Positions 9,009 to 17,125 of a stretch of DNA of 64,000 nt are shown here, piece after piece. How positions within the stretch are numbered: the stretch's first letter is position 1; each line of letters opens with the position of its first letter. The notes under the pieces are model-generated. The model was not told where the DNA came from. It was given only the letters and a program-made list of their open reading frames with translations, and made no database searches. The position numbers and the translations under genes were made by a program. Source of the stretch: Burkholderiales bacterium (lineage in GTDB: Bacteria > Pseudomonadota > Gammaproteobacteria > Burkholderiales > Burkholderiaceae_C); assembly GCA_947453625.1 (NCBI GenBank), contig CANGHK010000012.1, positions 1-64,000 on the forward strand, read 5' to 3'.

Positions 9009-9022
9009 TTGATCCACGTCAG
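9009..9022 (-). promoter_or_regulatory. FNR/ANR-like site upstream of decaheme gene 1
   Basis: On the minus strand it reads CTGAC-GTGG-ATCAA, about 72 nt before the decaheme start codon. The position suits a class I or II FNR-type activator. It shares TGG-ATCA with other sites in this window. Confidence 0.5.
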
Positions 9023-9257
9023 AAACGGTGGTGAACCATGAAGCCAGATCAGGATCGCCTGATCTGGCCGGCAGACAACGCCTGTTTTAAAATAAATACG
9101 TTTCAAAAAGAGCGACAGGAATTAAAGATTTGGCTGCAATTTCAGTCTTTGGGCGTTCCCGTGACTTTCACTGCCGTTCCACAGCATCGCGATCAATTGG
9201 CCTGGAGTTTCGACCATTCGAAGCGGCGGATTTTGCAGACCTGGCCCTGCTGGTGAT

Positions 9258-9271
9258 TTGACATGGATCAA
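9258..9271. promoter_or_regulatory. FNR/ANR-like site TTGAC-ATGG-ATCAA
   Basis: This is the best copy of the motif shared by at least four intergenic regions of the window (also 19494, 34739 and 36073). It lies between HhH gene 2 and decaheme gene 1, about 320 nt upstream of the latter. Confidence 0.5.
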
Positions 9272-9334
9272 CCATCAGGTCCCGAATCACAAAGTGCTGC
9301 TGTGCCTGTTCGGGCGGGTCGAAGCGATGGGCCG

Positions 9335-9757
9335 CTATCTTTTCGGCGCTGCCGGTGTCGGGGTTGAATTGGCTGCGGCGTTGACAGCGGGTTGACTGGC
9401 GATGACGCGCTGCTTCAGGCCTTCGTAGACCAATGGCTCCAGCACACCGCGCGTTTCGAGTTGGGCTTTGCTGCCGTAAGGCCGCCCGGCAATGATTTTG
9501 GCCGCATCGCCGGCGCCTATGCCGGGCAACGCCTTGAGCCCCGCTGCCGTGGCGGTGTTGATGTCTATCAGCGGGTTGGTGGGCCTTGTTGGGGGCCGGG
9601 TGTTCTGGAGGGGCTGGCTGATGGCATGGGCACTGGATGCCGCATTGCCTGCCGTGTCGGCCCTGGGTTTGTCGGCTGCGCCGGATTGACCGGATCCCAG
9701 CAGCAGCACGGCCGCCGCCAGGGCGGCCAGGGCGGCCAGGGTGGATTGGTAGGTCAT
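9335..9757 (-). CDS. Secreted ComEA-like helix-hairpin-helix protein 2
   Basis: A 140-residue exported protein, a paralogue of the one at 5427-5819. The signal peptide contains an Ala/Leu repeat coded by a 9-bp tandem repeat (about 9717-9745). The C-terminal HhH domain reads LIDINTATAAGLKALPGIG, then AAKIIAGRPYGSKAQL. The ATG is preceded by AAGGAAA. It lies downstream of decaheme gene 2 with a hairpin between, matching the layout around copy 1, so the two pairs probably arose by duplication. The biochemical role is unknown; the fold suggests non-specific DNA binding outside the cytoplasm. Confidence 0.85.
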   Translation of the reverse strand: MTYQSTLAALAALAAAVLLLGSGQSGAADKPRADTAGNAASSAHAISQPLQNTRPPTRPTNPLIDINTATAAGLKALPGIGAGDAAKIIAGRPYGSKAQLETRGVLEPLVYEGLKQRVIASQPAVNAAANSTPTPAAPKR

Positions 9758-9818
9758 CGTTTCCTTGAGGACAGGTCAGGCGCAACACGCACGGCGAGTT
9801 CGCTTGCAAAAAGAGGAA

Positions 9819-9846
9819 GACCCGAATGCGTCGCCGCATCCGGGTC
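9819..9846 (-). terminator. Terminator-like hairpin after decaheme gene 2
   Basis: Arms 9819-9830 and 9835-9846 with loop TCGC and one mismatch, followed on the minus strand by TTCCTCTTTTTG. It lies 70 nt after the decaheme gene 2 stop, the same distance as the terminator after gene 1. Confidence 0.75.
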
Positions 9847-9915
9847 GGTTGTCAGGCCCTCGGGTCGGGGCAGATGCTGCCTTGCCCCGGTGTGGCCTGT
9901 GTCAAGTGGTTGAGA

Positions 9916-12900
9916 TCACTTGTGAACGGCCACCACGTCCTTGTCCTTGCCTGCGCCGTGGCAGACCAGGCAGGCTTCACCGTTGTTGAGGTTGGTGCTG
10001 CCTGTCACATAGTTGTTGGCGCGCGGCGAATAGATCGCGCCGCCCTGGGTCCGCATGTGGTTCTTGGCCGAATCGGTGTCGTGGCAGGCAAAGCAGGCCG
10101 AGGCAATCGGCGAGTTCACCAATGTCGTGCCCGCTGCCTGGGCGGTGACGCCGGTAGCCACGGCGAACGAGAACCCGGTGCCATACGCCGTGCCGGGCAC
10201 GATGTAAGGTGAGTTCATGTAGATCGCAGAGCCCGTCGGCGGGTTGGCAACCGTGCCCGTCGCGGTCGTGCTCCACAGCAGGTTGGACGCCAGGGCCATG
10301 CCATTCGCACCGAAGTTGACGGTGTTGGGCAGGTGGCACTGGTTGCAGTCCTTGATCACGCCGGGGTACTTGACCATCGAGTAGTTGTCGGTGGCCGAAA
10401 CTGCTGCCCAGGTGTAGGCCACGGTGCGCTTGCTGGCGGCGTGGATGCCGTGGATGTAGGTGCTCGAATCAGCCGACCAACCGTTGCTCGTGCGGTTGCC
10501 GTTGTGGCAGATATTGCATGCCGTCGGGTCGTTGCGCTGTCCACTGTGGAAGCTGGGGTTGGTTCCGAGTTGGTCATGGCAGGCGGCGCACTTGGATACA
10601 TCGGTGATCACGCGTCGTGCGGTGAAGCCAGTGGCAACCAACTTCTTCAACACGCCAGGACGTCCGAGGCCACCCGAGGCGGAGGTCGTCGGGTTGACCG
10701 ACACATTCGCCGCGACATAGGGGGTGGCTGCCAGACCCTTCTGGGTGAAGGAACCAAGGATCACGCCAGTGACCATCGTCGCGTTGGCCGGGATCGTGAT
10801 CGGGCTGGCGGCGACTGCGGTGTTGACGCAACTTGCCACCGCCGGCGCGACAGGCTTGACGCATCCGGACCCCAAGGGCTGGCCGACCAAGTCACCCGTC
10901 AGCGTTGCCGTGAAGTAGCCGTCGGCGTCCGGACCGGCCACCGAGCCCGCCTTGGGCGAACCGGCGGCGACCAGCAGGTTGGTCAGGCTGGCGCTGGACG
11001 ATACGTTGAAGTCGGCCGGTGCGGCGATGCCGTCCTGGGGAACGGCGTAGGCGACGTACAGACTCGGCGCACTGGCAAACCCGGGGATGGGCTCATAGGC
11101 GGGCGAGACCACTTGCTGGCCATTGGTGGCATTGGTCACCAGCGTCGGCACGGCGAACGACGTTATTGCAGTCCCGTCCTTCTTGATCTGGAAGGTGATC
11201 GTCGGTTGCCCGGTGGCCGCATTGACGGTGACGCTCTTGATGTCGAACGCGAAGTTCACTACACCGGCCTTGGTGACCAGGTTGTTCGGGGTGGCGAAGT
11301 TCGTCCGGTGGTAGACCGGAATGGTTGCTGCATCATGGCAAAGGTTGCAGGCGGTGTTGTCACCGAATGAGCCACCACCATGGCCCGACTTCGTCGTGCC
11401 GGCGGCCCTCTTTGCGGCGATGTCGGCAGCCTTGTCGGCCAGGGTCACGCCCGTGCCGGTGGCAAAGTTGATGCCGTCGTGGCAGGCGCCGCAGGCCAGC
11501 ATGCTGGGGTTGTTCATCCAGTTGTTGCCGTCTTTGGTGACCGCAGCGACCAGCGTGCTCGCGCCAACGGTGCCGGTATGGCACTTGGTGCAGTTGGCCG
11601 GATCCTGTGGCAAGCCGACGGTGTTGAACATCTGTGCGCCACCGTTGTTGTTGAAGTTGTAGCCCTGCTTGACCAGCCCGTCCCCCATATGGGTCTTGTG
11701 GATCAGGTTCGGGTAGTTGCCGACAGCGCGGCCGCCGACGATAGCCTGGGCTGGGCGAACGGTGGCACTGGTGCCGCTCTGGACTGCAAAGGTGACGCCA
11801 TCGGCCAGCATCGGCGCATCGCCGTTGTTGAACGAGTACTTGATCTGGTCGGTGTGGCAAGTCACGCACAGCCTCGGATCGTTGCGGCCGACGAACGCGC
11901 CCGGGGGCACCCCGTTGGTGGCCGATGCGGTGCTGACATGGCCTATGCCCTTGCCGTCATGGCAGTTGCTGCACGAGGCCTTGACGACGATGTCGCGCGT
12001 CGTAGTCGGCGTGCCGCCGGCGGGAACGAAGTCATACCCCATGTTGAAGGTATTGACCATCGGCACCGGCGTGGCGGTGGCGGCATTGGCTACCGTCGTG
12101 GGCGTGTTGGTGCCCGTGCCTGGCGCGCTGCCGCTGATGATGATGCCCAGGCGGTGCGTCAGTGCCGGGTCAAAGCTCAGGTCACCCAGGTCAGCCTTCT
12201 TGGTCAGGCCGTCGGTCGAGTCTGTCAGGCCGGCCACAATGCTGGCCACCAGCTTGATGTCGCGGTAGAAGGTGTACTGGTAGCTGCCGTCCCCGTTGTC
12301 GACCAGGGTGCCCTGGCTGTCGCTGGTGGGGTAGGTACCGCACCAGGTGGCCGCTGCGGTGGCCGTTTTGTTGCACGAGTCGGCTGCGCCAATCGTGCCC
12401 GCGGCTTGTGCCACGGTGACGGGCTTGGTGACCAGGTAGCTGACCCACTTGCTGGGCTCGGTGTTGAAGGTCTTGCCGCTGGACGTCAGCGTGGTGCCGG
12501 GCATCAGTTTGGCCAGGGTGAAGGCGATGTTGGTCAGGCCGGCGACGGTGGCGGTCGCGCCCTGCGATTTGTTGGCCAGACCCAGGACCGGGTTGCCATC
12601 GGCGTCCTTGACCGTGAACTTCACGACCGGCGGGCTGGCGATGGTGACACCGGTGATAGTGACCTGCGGCGCAAGCGATGCCCAGGCGGCGGATGTCGCC
12701 GCCGTTGCCGGCGTCGCGTTGCTGCCCACATTGACCATGGCGGTCAGGTTGGTGCCGTTCGTGCCGTTGCTGCCATTCGTGCCGGCGCTGCCGTTCGCTC
12801 CGTTGCTGCCTGCAGCGCCGGCCGGGCCGGCGGCGCCATCACTGCCGCCACCGCAACCTGCGAGCGCGATCGCCATCAAACTGGCTGTGGCAAATTGGCG

Positions 12901-12948
12901 CCAGTGGGGCGAGGGTCGGCAACTACCTGCCTGGTCTGAATGCTTCAC
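9916..12948 (-). CDS. OmcA/MtrC-family decaheme lipoprotein cytochrome c 2
   Basis: A 1010-residue paralogue of the protein at 5983-8937, with ten CxxCH motifs in the same order and spacing (CSNCH, CVTCH, CTKCH, CGACH, CNLCH, CAACH, CNICH, CNQCH, CFACH, CLVCH). The N-terminus has lipobox LAGC (Cys32) and a Gly/Asn/Thr-rich collagen-like stalk (about residues 36-66). Translation starts at GTG 12948, supported by AGGAG eight bases upstream; no ATG competes. It is the first gene of the leftward EET locus. Two surface cytochromes in one locus recall the mtrC/omcA pair of Shewanella and could serve different acceptors. Confidence 0.93.
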   Translation of the reverse strand: MKHSDQAGSCRPSPHWRQFATASLMAIALAGCGGGSDGAAGPAGAAGSNGANGSAGTNGSNGTNGTNLTAMVNVGSNATPATAATSAAWASLAPQVTITGVTIASPPVVKFTVKDADGNPVLGLANKSQGATATVAGLTNIAFTLAKLMPGTTLTSSGKTFNTEPSKWVSYLVTKPVTVAQAAGTIGAADSCNKTATAAATWCGTYPTSDSQGTLVDNGDGSYQYTFYRDIKLVASIVAGLTDSTDGLTKKADLGDLSFDPALTHRLGIIISGSAPGTGTNTPTTVANAATATPVPMVNTFNMGYDFVPAGGTPTTTRDIVVKASCSNCHDGKGIGHVSTASATNGVPPGAFVGRNDPRLCVTCHTDQIKYSFNNGDAPMLADGVTFAVQSGTSATVRPAQAIVGGRAVGNYPNLIHKTHMGDGLVKQGYNFNNNGGAQMFNTVGLPQDPANCTKCHTGTVGASTLVAAVTKDGNNWMNNPSMLACGACHDGINFATGTGVTLADKAADIAAKRAAGTTKSGHGGGSFGDNTACNLCHDAATIPVYHRTNFATPNNLVTKAGVVNFAFDIKSVTVNAATGQPTITFQIKKDGTAITSFAVPTLVTNATNGQQVVSPAYEPIPGFASAPSLYVAYAVPQDGIAAPADFNVSSSASLTNLLVAAGSPKAGSVAGPDADGYFTATLTGDLVGQPLGSGCVKPVAPAVASCVNTAVAASPITIPANATMVTGVILGSFTQKGLAATPYVAANVSVNPTTSASGGLGRPGVLKKLVATGFTARRVITDVSKCAACHDQLGTNPSFHSGQRNDPTACNICHNGNRTSNGWSADSSTYIHGIHAASKRTVAYTWAAVSATDNYSMVKYPGVIKDCNQCHLPNTVNFGANGMALASNLLWSTTATGTVANPPTGSAIYMNSPYIVPGTAYGTGFSFAVATGVTAQAAGTTLVNSPIASACFACHDTDSAKNHMRTQGGAIYSPRANNYVTGSTNLNNGEACLVCHGAGKDKDVVAVHK

Positions 12949-13420
12949 TGATTTTCTCCTGGTTTGTTTCGCTCGAAACTCAACACCGCGCGTGTCAAGC
13001 CATGCGCCAGGGGATTCTCAGAGTGTCATCGGCGGCCGACCTGTGCTGGATCAAACAAAGAACTCATTTTACGAAATTTAGATCTTAATGTTATTAATAA
13101 AATTAAAATGTAGATAAAGTTTTTTGACATAGTAATGTCAAAAAAGGTATCTTATGAAACTTGACTGTTTTGTGCGCAGAGCGCTCGCTGTAAGCTGACG
13201 CGAATCCACGCCTGTGACCAAGCTTGACCAGAACCCGCGACGGGCAAGCGCCCGCCCGACACATTCAGGTGTTGAGGCACAAGCTGTTGACCGTGGCGCG
13301 ATGACCAGCCAGCACTGCATGTCCGCCTTCACAGGTGCTGCTGGCAGGGCAGAAGGGCGTTGACGCGACGTCGCAAGGCGGCAACGCAAACGGGAGCGTG
13401 ACCACTCCAGCGGGCCAGGC
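12949..13420. other. AT-rich promoter region upstream of the EET locus
   Basis: About 470 nt without a supported gene. The stretch 13060-13170 is strikingly AT-rich in a GC-rich genome and contains a perfect palindrome (13120-13145). A weak FNR-like half-site (ATCAA at 13050-13054) lies about 95 nt before the decaheme gene 2 start. It probably contains the main promoter of the leftward EET locus. Confidence 0.65.
13120..13145. promoter_or_regulatory. Perfect 26-bp palindrome with -35-like cores
   Basis: The arms 13120-13130 and 13135-13145 are exact inverted repeats around AGTA. Each arm contains TTGACA, so a sigma-70-like -35 box is present in both directions; 17-18 nt further on each strand shows a -10-like element (TTTATC/TTATCT on the minus strand, TATCTT on the plus strand). 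It could be an operator, a promoter core or both. The regulator is unknown. Confidence 0.5.
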
Positions 13421-13717
13421 CTACTTCGACGCGAGCACGGCGGCGACCATCGCCTTCAGGTCGGCATCGCTGGCCGTGATGGCCTTGTGATCTTCAGTGC
13501 CGAACTTCAGCATCTCGACCAGTTTGACCGACTTGGCGGCGTCGCCCTTGTATTTTTCAGCCAGCGAGGCAAACGACGGCGCCTTCTTGGTGGTCGTGGC
13601 GGTGTGGCACTTGCCGCATTTGTTGGCTTCGATCAAGTCTTCGCCTGGGCCGGCGATCGCAGCGCCGCACAGGGCAACGCTGCTGACCAAGGCAACGAGG
13701 GCAGATTTCGATTTCAT
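13421..13717 (-). CDS. Small periplasmic monoheme cytochrome c (A)
   Basis: A 98-residue secreted cytochrome, presumably an electron shuttle in the periplasm. The start MKSKSALV is chosen because it opens a signal peptide (cleavage near AIA-GPG) and has GGAGAG upstream; the frame is open 31 codons further. The heme site is CGKCH (Cys34, Cys37, His38). A conserved His in GTEDHKAITASD lies where class I cytochromes normally place the distal ligand. It is similar to its neighbour at 13921-14232, with a shared KCHT..TTKK and a C-terminal SDADLKA helix. It is read leftward, ahead of the EET promoter region. Confidence 0.88.
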   Translation of the reverse strand: MKSKSALVALVSSVALCGAAIAGPGEDLIEANKCGKCHTATTTKKAPSFASLAEKYKGDAAKSVKLVEMLKFGTEDHKAITASDADLKAMVAAVLASK

Positions 13718-13920
13718 CTTGACTCTCCATGTCGAGGAATGGCGGACTCGACATGCAGGGTCGAGGACCGTCGGGCGCCAAGCTTGGCCTGTCGCCAGCA
13801 CGATATGCAACAGACCTTGGCGTCAAACTCTCGTGATGCAGGACCATGTCAAGCCGCTGCGAGGCGTGACCGAACCCGGCTGGCCCGCTCAGGCCGATCA
13901 GCTTTTTTTCCGAACGCGAC

Positions 13921-14232
13921 CTACTTCGTGGACAGCACGATCGCCGCGATGGCCTTGATGTCGGCGTCGCTGGCCTCGACCTTCTTGTGGTCATCTTCGT
14001 CGCCGACCTTGCCGCCGTTCTTGAGCTGCACGAAGATCTTATTGGGCGCGTCGGCGTTGCCCTTGTACTTCACCGCCACCGAGGCCCAGGACGGACCCTT
14101 TTTCGTCGTCTTCTCGGTATGGCACTTGTTGCACTTCTCTTTCGCAATGATGTCCTCGGCCGAGCTTGCGAAGGCGCTGCTGCAAAAGGCCATACTGACC
14201 AAGGCGACGACGGTAGTGAGGTTCAGCTTCAT
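13921..14232 (-). CDS. Small periplasmic monoheme cytochrome c (B)
   Basis: A 103-residue secreted cytochrome with a signal peptide (cleavage near AFA-SSA), heme motif CNKCH and GGAGAG before ATG. It is a paralogue of the 13421-13717 product. No Met is present in the region of the usual distal ligand, but DEDDHKKVEAS supplies a His, so bis-His ligation is likely. It is the first of two tandem leftward cytochrome genes, about 200 nt apart. Likely partners are MtrA and the inner-membrane quinol oxidases coded nearby. Confidence 0.88.
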   Translation of the reverse strand: MKLNLTTVVALVSMAFCSSAFASSAEDIIAKEKCNKCHTEKTTKKGPSWASVAVKYKGNADAPNKIFVQLKNGGKVGDEDDHKKVEASDADIKAIAAIVLSTK

Positions 14233-14543
14233 GGAATTCTCTCCAGAGGTTCAGGATCGGGGCCGTACGGTCAGTCAACTCATTCAATGCCCTTCGGATT
14301 CGAAAGGTCCATTGCCAAACGAGTTGTTTACCACCGCCGGTTGTTGAAAGGAGTTTCGCGAAGAGTCGCTATCGTCGGCTTGCCGTGTGTCAATCATTGG
14401 CAGGGTTGTCGCGCCAGATCCGGGCACATGGAGCCGGTACATCACCCGACGTCCATCTTGCAATGTGATGGCGGGTTCAGGCTGTTGAGGCTCTGAGGCA
14501 TCCAGTGGATGCACATGGTTCGGGGCTGGGCAGGCGGCAGCGC
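14233..14543. other. Gap between cytochrome c (B) and hypE
   Basis: About 310 nt. A 76-codon minus-strand ORF (14284-14514) lacks a ribosome binding site and any recognisable feature, so I do not call it. No hairpin with a T tract was seen. Confidence 0.4.
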
Positions 14544-15593
14544 TCAGCAGATGCGCGGCAAGGGGTCGCCTGTCAGCCAGTCGACGATGCGTTTGCCACC
14601 GAAGCGGGTGCGCATCTGCACGAAGTGGTGCGGGTCTGCCATCACCTCGCCGATGATCGCCGCGCCGCGTCCCAGCGGGTGCGCGCGCATGGCTTCGAGC
14701 AACTGGGCCGCGTCGTCCGGGGCGCAGATGGCGATCAGCTTGCCTTCGTTGGCGACATAGAGCGGGTCCAGGCCCAGGAATTCGCAGGCCGCCTGCACGG
14801 CGGGCTGCACCGGCACGGCGGCCTCATCGATCACCATGCCCACACCCGACTGGGCTGCGATCTCGTTGAGCGTGGTGGCCAGACCGCCGCGTGTCGGGTC
14901 GCGCAGGCAGTGCAGGCCGGGTACGGCCTGCACCATCGCGGCCACCAGACCGTGCAGCGCCGCGGTGTCGGACCGGATCGTGGTCTCGAAGCACAGGTTC
15001 TCGCGCAGCGACATGATCGCCACGCCGTGGTCGCCCATGGTTCCGCTGACCAGGATGCGGTCGCCGGAGCGGGCCCGGTCACCCGAAATCCGTACGCCAT
15101 TCGGCACCACGCCGACGCCGGTGGTGGTGATGAAGACGCCGTCAGCCTTGCCTTTTTCGACGACCTTGGTGTCGCCGGTGACGATGGGCACGCCGGCCTG
15201 CTTGGCCGCGTCGGCCATCGAGTCGACGATGCGCTTGAGGTCGGCCAAGGCGAAGCCTTCCTCCAGGATGAAGCCCACGGCCAGGTACAGCGGCACGGCG
15301 CCCGACATCGCGACATCATTGACCGTGCCGTGCACTGACAGGCAGCCGATGTCGCCACCCGGGAAGAACAACGGCGAGACGACATGGCTGTCGGTGGCCA
15401 TCACCAGCCGGCCGGGCGGTACGGTGAAAGTGGCCTGGTCGTTGCCCTGGCGCAGCCAGTCGTTGTCGAACGCGCGCTTGAACAACTCATCGATCAGCTG
15501 CGCCATCGCGCGGCCGCCGCTGCCGTGCGACAGATCGACACAGCCGAGCTTGAAGTCGATCGGGCGGATATAGCCCTTGCGGACGTTGGTCAC
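14544..15593 (-). CDS. hypE: Hydrogenase maturation protein HypE
   Basis: A 349-residue enzyme of the PurM/ThiL fold that dehydrates the thiocarboxamide on its own C-terminal Cys to thiocyanate, the source of the CN ligands of the [NiFe] site. It ends in PRIC with the acceptor Cys at the very end, and has LSHGSGG near the N-terminus and DPTRGGLATTLNE. It starts at GTG 15593 with AGAGGA upstream. It is unusual in being about 6 kb from hypD, separated by cytochrome genes on both strands, while all other hyp genes are contiguous. Confidence 0.96.
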   Translation of the reverse strand: MTNVRKGYIRPIDFKLGCVDLSHGSGGRAMAQLIDELFKRAFDNDWLRQGNDQATFTVPPGRLVMATDSHVVSPLFFPGGDIGCLSVHGTVNDVAMSGAVPLYLAVGFILEEGFALADLKRIVDSMADAAKQAGVPIVTGDTKVVEKGKADGVFITTTGVGVVPNGVRISGDRARSGDRILVSGTMGDHGVAIMSLRENLCFETTIRSDTAALHGLVAAMVQAVPGLHCLRDPTRGGLATTLNEIAAQSGVGMVIDEAAVPVQPAVQAACEFLGLDPLYVANEGKLIAICAPDDAAQLLEAMRAHPLGRGAAIIGEVMADPHHFVQMRTRFGGKRIVDWLTGDPLPRIC

Positions 15594-15663
15594 AGCGGTC
15601 CTCTCGGGCTTGCGGCAAGCTGACGCGAATGTTGCCCGGCCATTCGGCAGCGCGAATGCTGAT

Positions 15664-17076
15664 TCAGGGCTTGAGCGTCTTCAGGATTTCCGGATCCTTC
15701 TCGTCGTCCGCCAGCACCGCATGGCAGAGCTTGCAACTGCCGCTGATCTTGTCACCGTCCGGCGCCACATGTTTCTTGTCGTGGCAGCGGAAGCAACCCG
15801 GCGCGTCGTCGTCATGGCCGAGGTTGCTCTTGTAGGTGCCCCAGGTGACTTTCATCTTCGGGAACACGTTCCAGGCATAGATGTCACCGAGCGAGTTGCC
15901 CGCCTTCGTGATGGCGGCAGCCTTCGACGTGGACAAGTCGGCGTACGACGTCTTGTAGAAGCCGGCCACTTCGCGCGCGATGCCGACCCGGGCCTCTTCG
16001 TGCGACGCGTACTGGCCATTCAGCACCCGCATCCCCTCGCGCTTGATGAAGGGCAGGGTCTTGTCTATGCGTCCATCCTCGAGCGCGTTGTCGATCTCCA
16101 GCGAGGGCATCTTGAAGGTGTGCGACGGCCGGTTGTGGCAGTCGACGCAGTCCATTTGCCGCCACTCTACCGGGCCGGTGGCGGCCTCCCTGGTCTTGAA
16201 GGTGCGCACCTTGCCGTCGGCGGCTGTCATCTCGACGTCAAAGACGTTCTGCCGGCTGGGGTCGGACTGGAAGCGGATCTTCACCCCCCGGTCCACGTGC
16301 CAGTGGATGCCTGAAGATGCCATCCCTTGCTGGCCGCCGACCTTCATCAGCAGCACGGTCTTGGTCACGGAATTGGCTTCATCGTCGGCGAACTTCGTGC
16401 GTACCTGCAACTTGTCGCCTACATGCCGAGTGGGCCAGTGGCACTGCTCGCAGGTGTCGCGTGCCGGACGCAGGTTGTGAACCGGGCTGGGTATCGGAGT
16501 CGGGTACAGGTGCAAGGCCACCGACACCATCTGCCAGGAGCCCGAGATCTTGGACTTCACGAACCAGTCGGCACCGGCGCCGATATGGCAGTCCGCACAG
16601 CGCAGTTTGCTGTGCGATGAACGCTGGAACGCGGTGTGCTCAGGCTCCATCACCGTATGGCAGACGGTGCCGCAGAACGGCACCGACTCCATCACCTCGA
16701 CGCCCTTGTAGGTCGCGCCTGCCACCACCACCAGGCTGACCATGCCGATCGCCACGCTGGCCAGCAGCACGCCACGGGTGCGTGCGTCGTTGAGGTCGAT
16801 GACGGGCAGACCCGCAGGCGACGCCTGATGGTGGTTGGCCGCGGCCCTGTCGATCTTTCGTTTGCGCAACACGCCGATCGGGATGAGCGCCAGCCCGAAC
16901 AGGATGCCCATGGGCAACAGCATGTAGGTCAGGATGCCGAGGTAGGGGCCGCCGTGGTAGCCGGCCAGTTCCATGCCGAACAGCATGACGACCAGGACCA
17001 GCGCCACCAGTGCAATCACCGACCCCAGCAAGCTGATCCAGTGGCGCGTGACGAGCGAGAAGAAGCTGTGGATCAT
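15664..17076 (-). CDS. Inner-membrane NapC/NirT-type multiheme cytochrome with three N-terminal helices
   Basis: A 470-residue protein likely to oxidise quinol and pass electrons to periplasmic cytochromes. Three hydrophobic segments lie at about residues 12-35, 45-68 and 103-122, followed by heme sites: FCGTVCH (a CX3CH variant), CADCH, CEQCH, CVDCH, CFRCH and CKLCH. The first block (VCHTVMEPEHTAF) resembles the first NapC/NrfH heme segment. This layout recalls ImcH of Geobacter (NapC/NirT with three helices), but orthology is not proven and ImcH is described as heptaheme. It lies 49 nt downstream of the b/c fusion gene in the same operon and 70 nt before hypE. Confidence 0.85.
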   Translation of the reverse strand: MIHSFFSLVTRHWISLLGSVIALVALVLVVMLFGMELAGYHGGPYLGILTYMLLPMGILFGLALIPIGVLRKRKIDRAAANHHQASPAGLPVIDLNDARTRGVLLASVAIGMVSLVVVAGATYKGVEVMESVPFCGTVCHTVMEPEHTAFQRSSHSKLRCADCHIGAGADWFVKSKISGSWQMVSVALHLYPTPIPSPVHNLRPARDTCEQCHWPTRHVGDKLQVRTKFADDEANSVTKTVLLMKVGGQQGMASSGIHWHVDRGVKIRFQSDPSRQNVFDVEMTAADGKVRTFKTREAATGPVEWRQMDCVDCHNRPSHTFKMPSLEIDNALEDGRIDKTLPFIKREGMRVLNGQYASHEEARVGIAREVAGFYKTSYADLSTSKAAAITKAGNSLGDIYAWNVFPKMKVTWGTYKSNLGHDDDAPGCFRCHDKKHVAPDGDKISGSCKLCHAVLADDEKDPEILKTLKP

Positions 17077-17125
17077 CGGTTTTGCCTTGGTTGTGGGCGC
17101 CCACGCCCGTCGTGTCTGGCCATGC

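Larger units (their letters stand above)
8938..9334. other. Promoter region upstream of decaheme gene 1
   Basis: No gene is supported in these roughly 400 nt; the small forward ORFs are shadows. It holds two FNR-like palindromes, at 9009-9022 and 9258-9271, in front of the leftward decaheme gene. The stretch around 9080-9140 is notably AT-rich for this window. Confidence 0.6.

Noticed and set aside
13120-13145. Reading the AT-rich palindrome as a standard FNR or CRP site
   Set aside because: Half-sites and spacing do not fit TTGAT-N4-ATCAA or TGTGA-N6-TCACA, so I report it only as an unassigned palindrome.
14284-14514. A 76-codon minus-strand ORF between cytochrome c (B) and hypE
   Set aside because: No ribosome binding site, no signal peptide or domain, low-complexity composition; likely chance.
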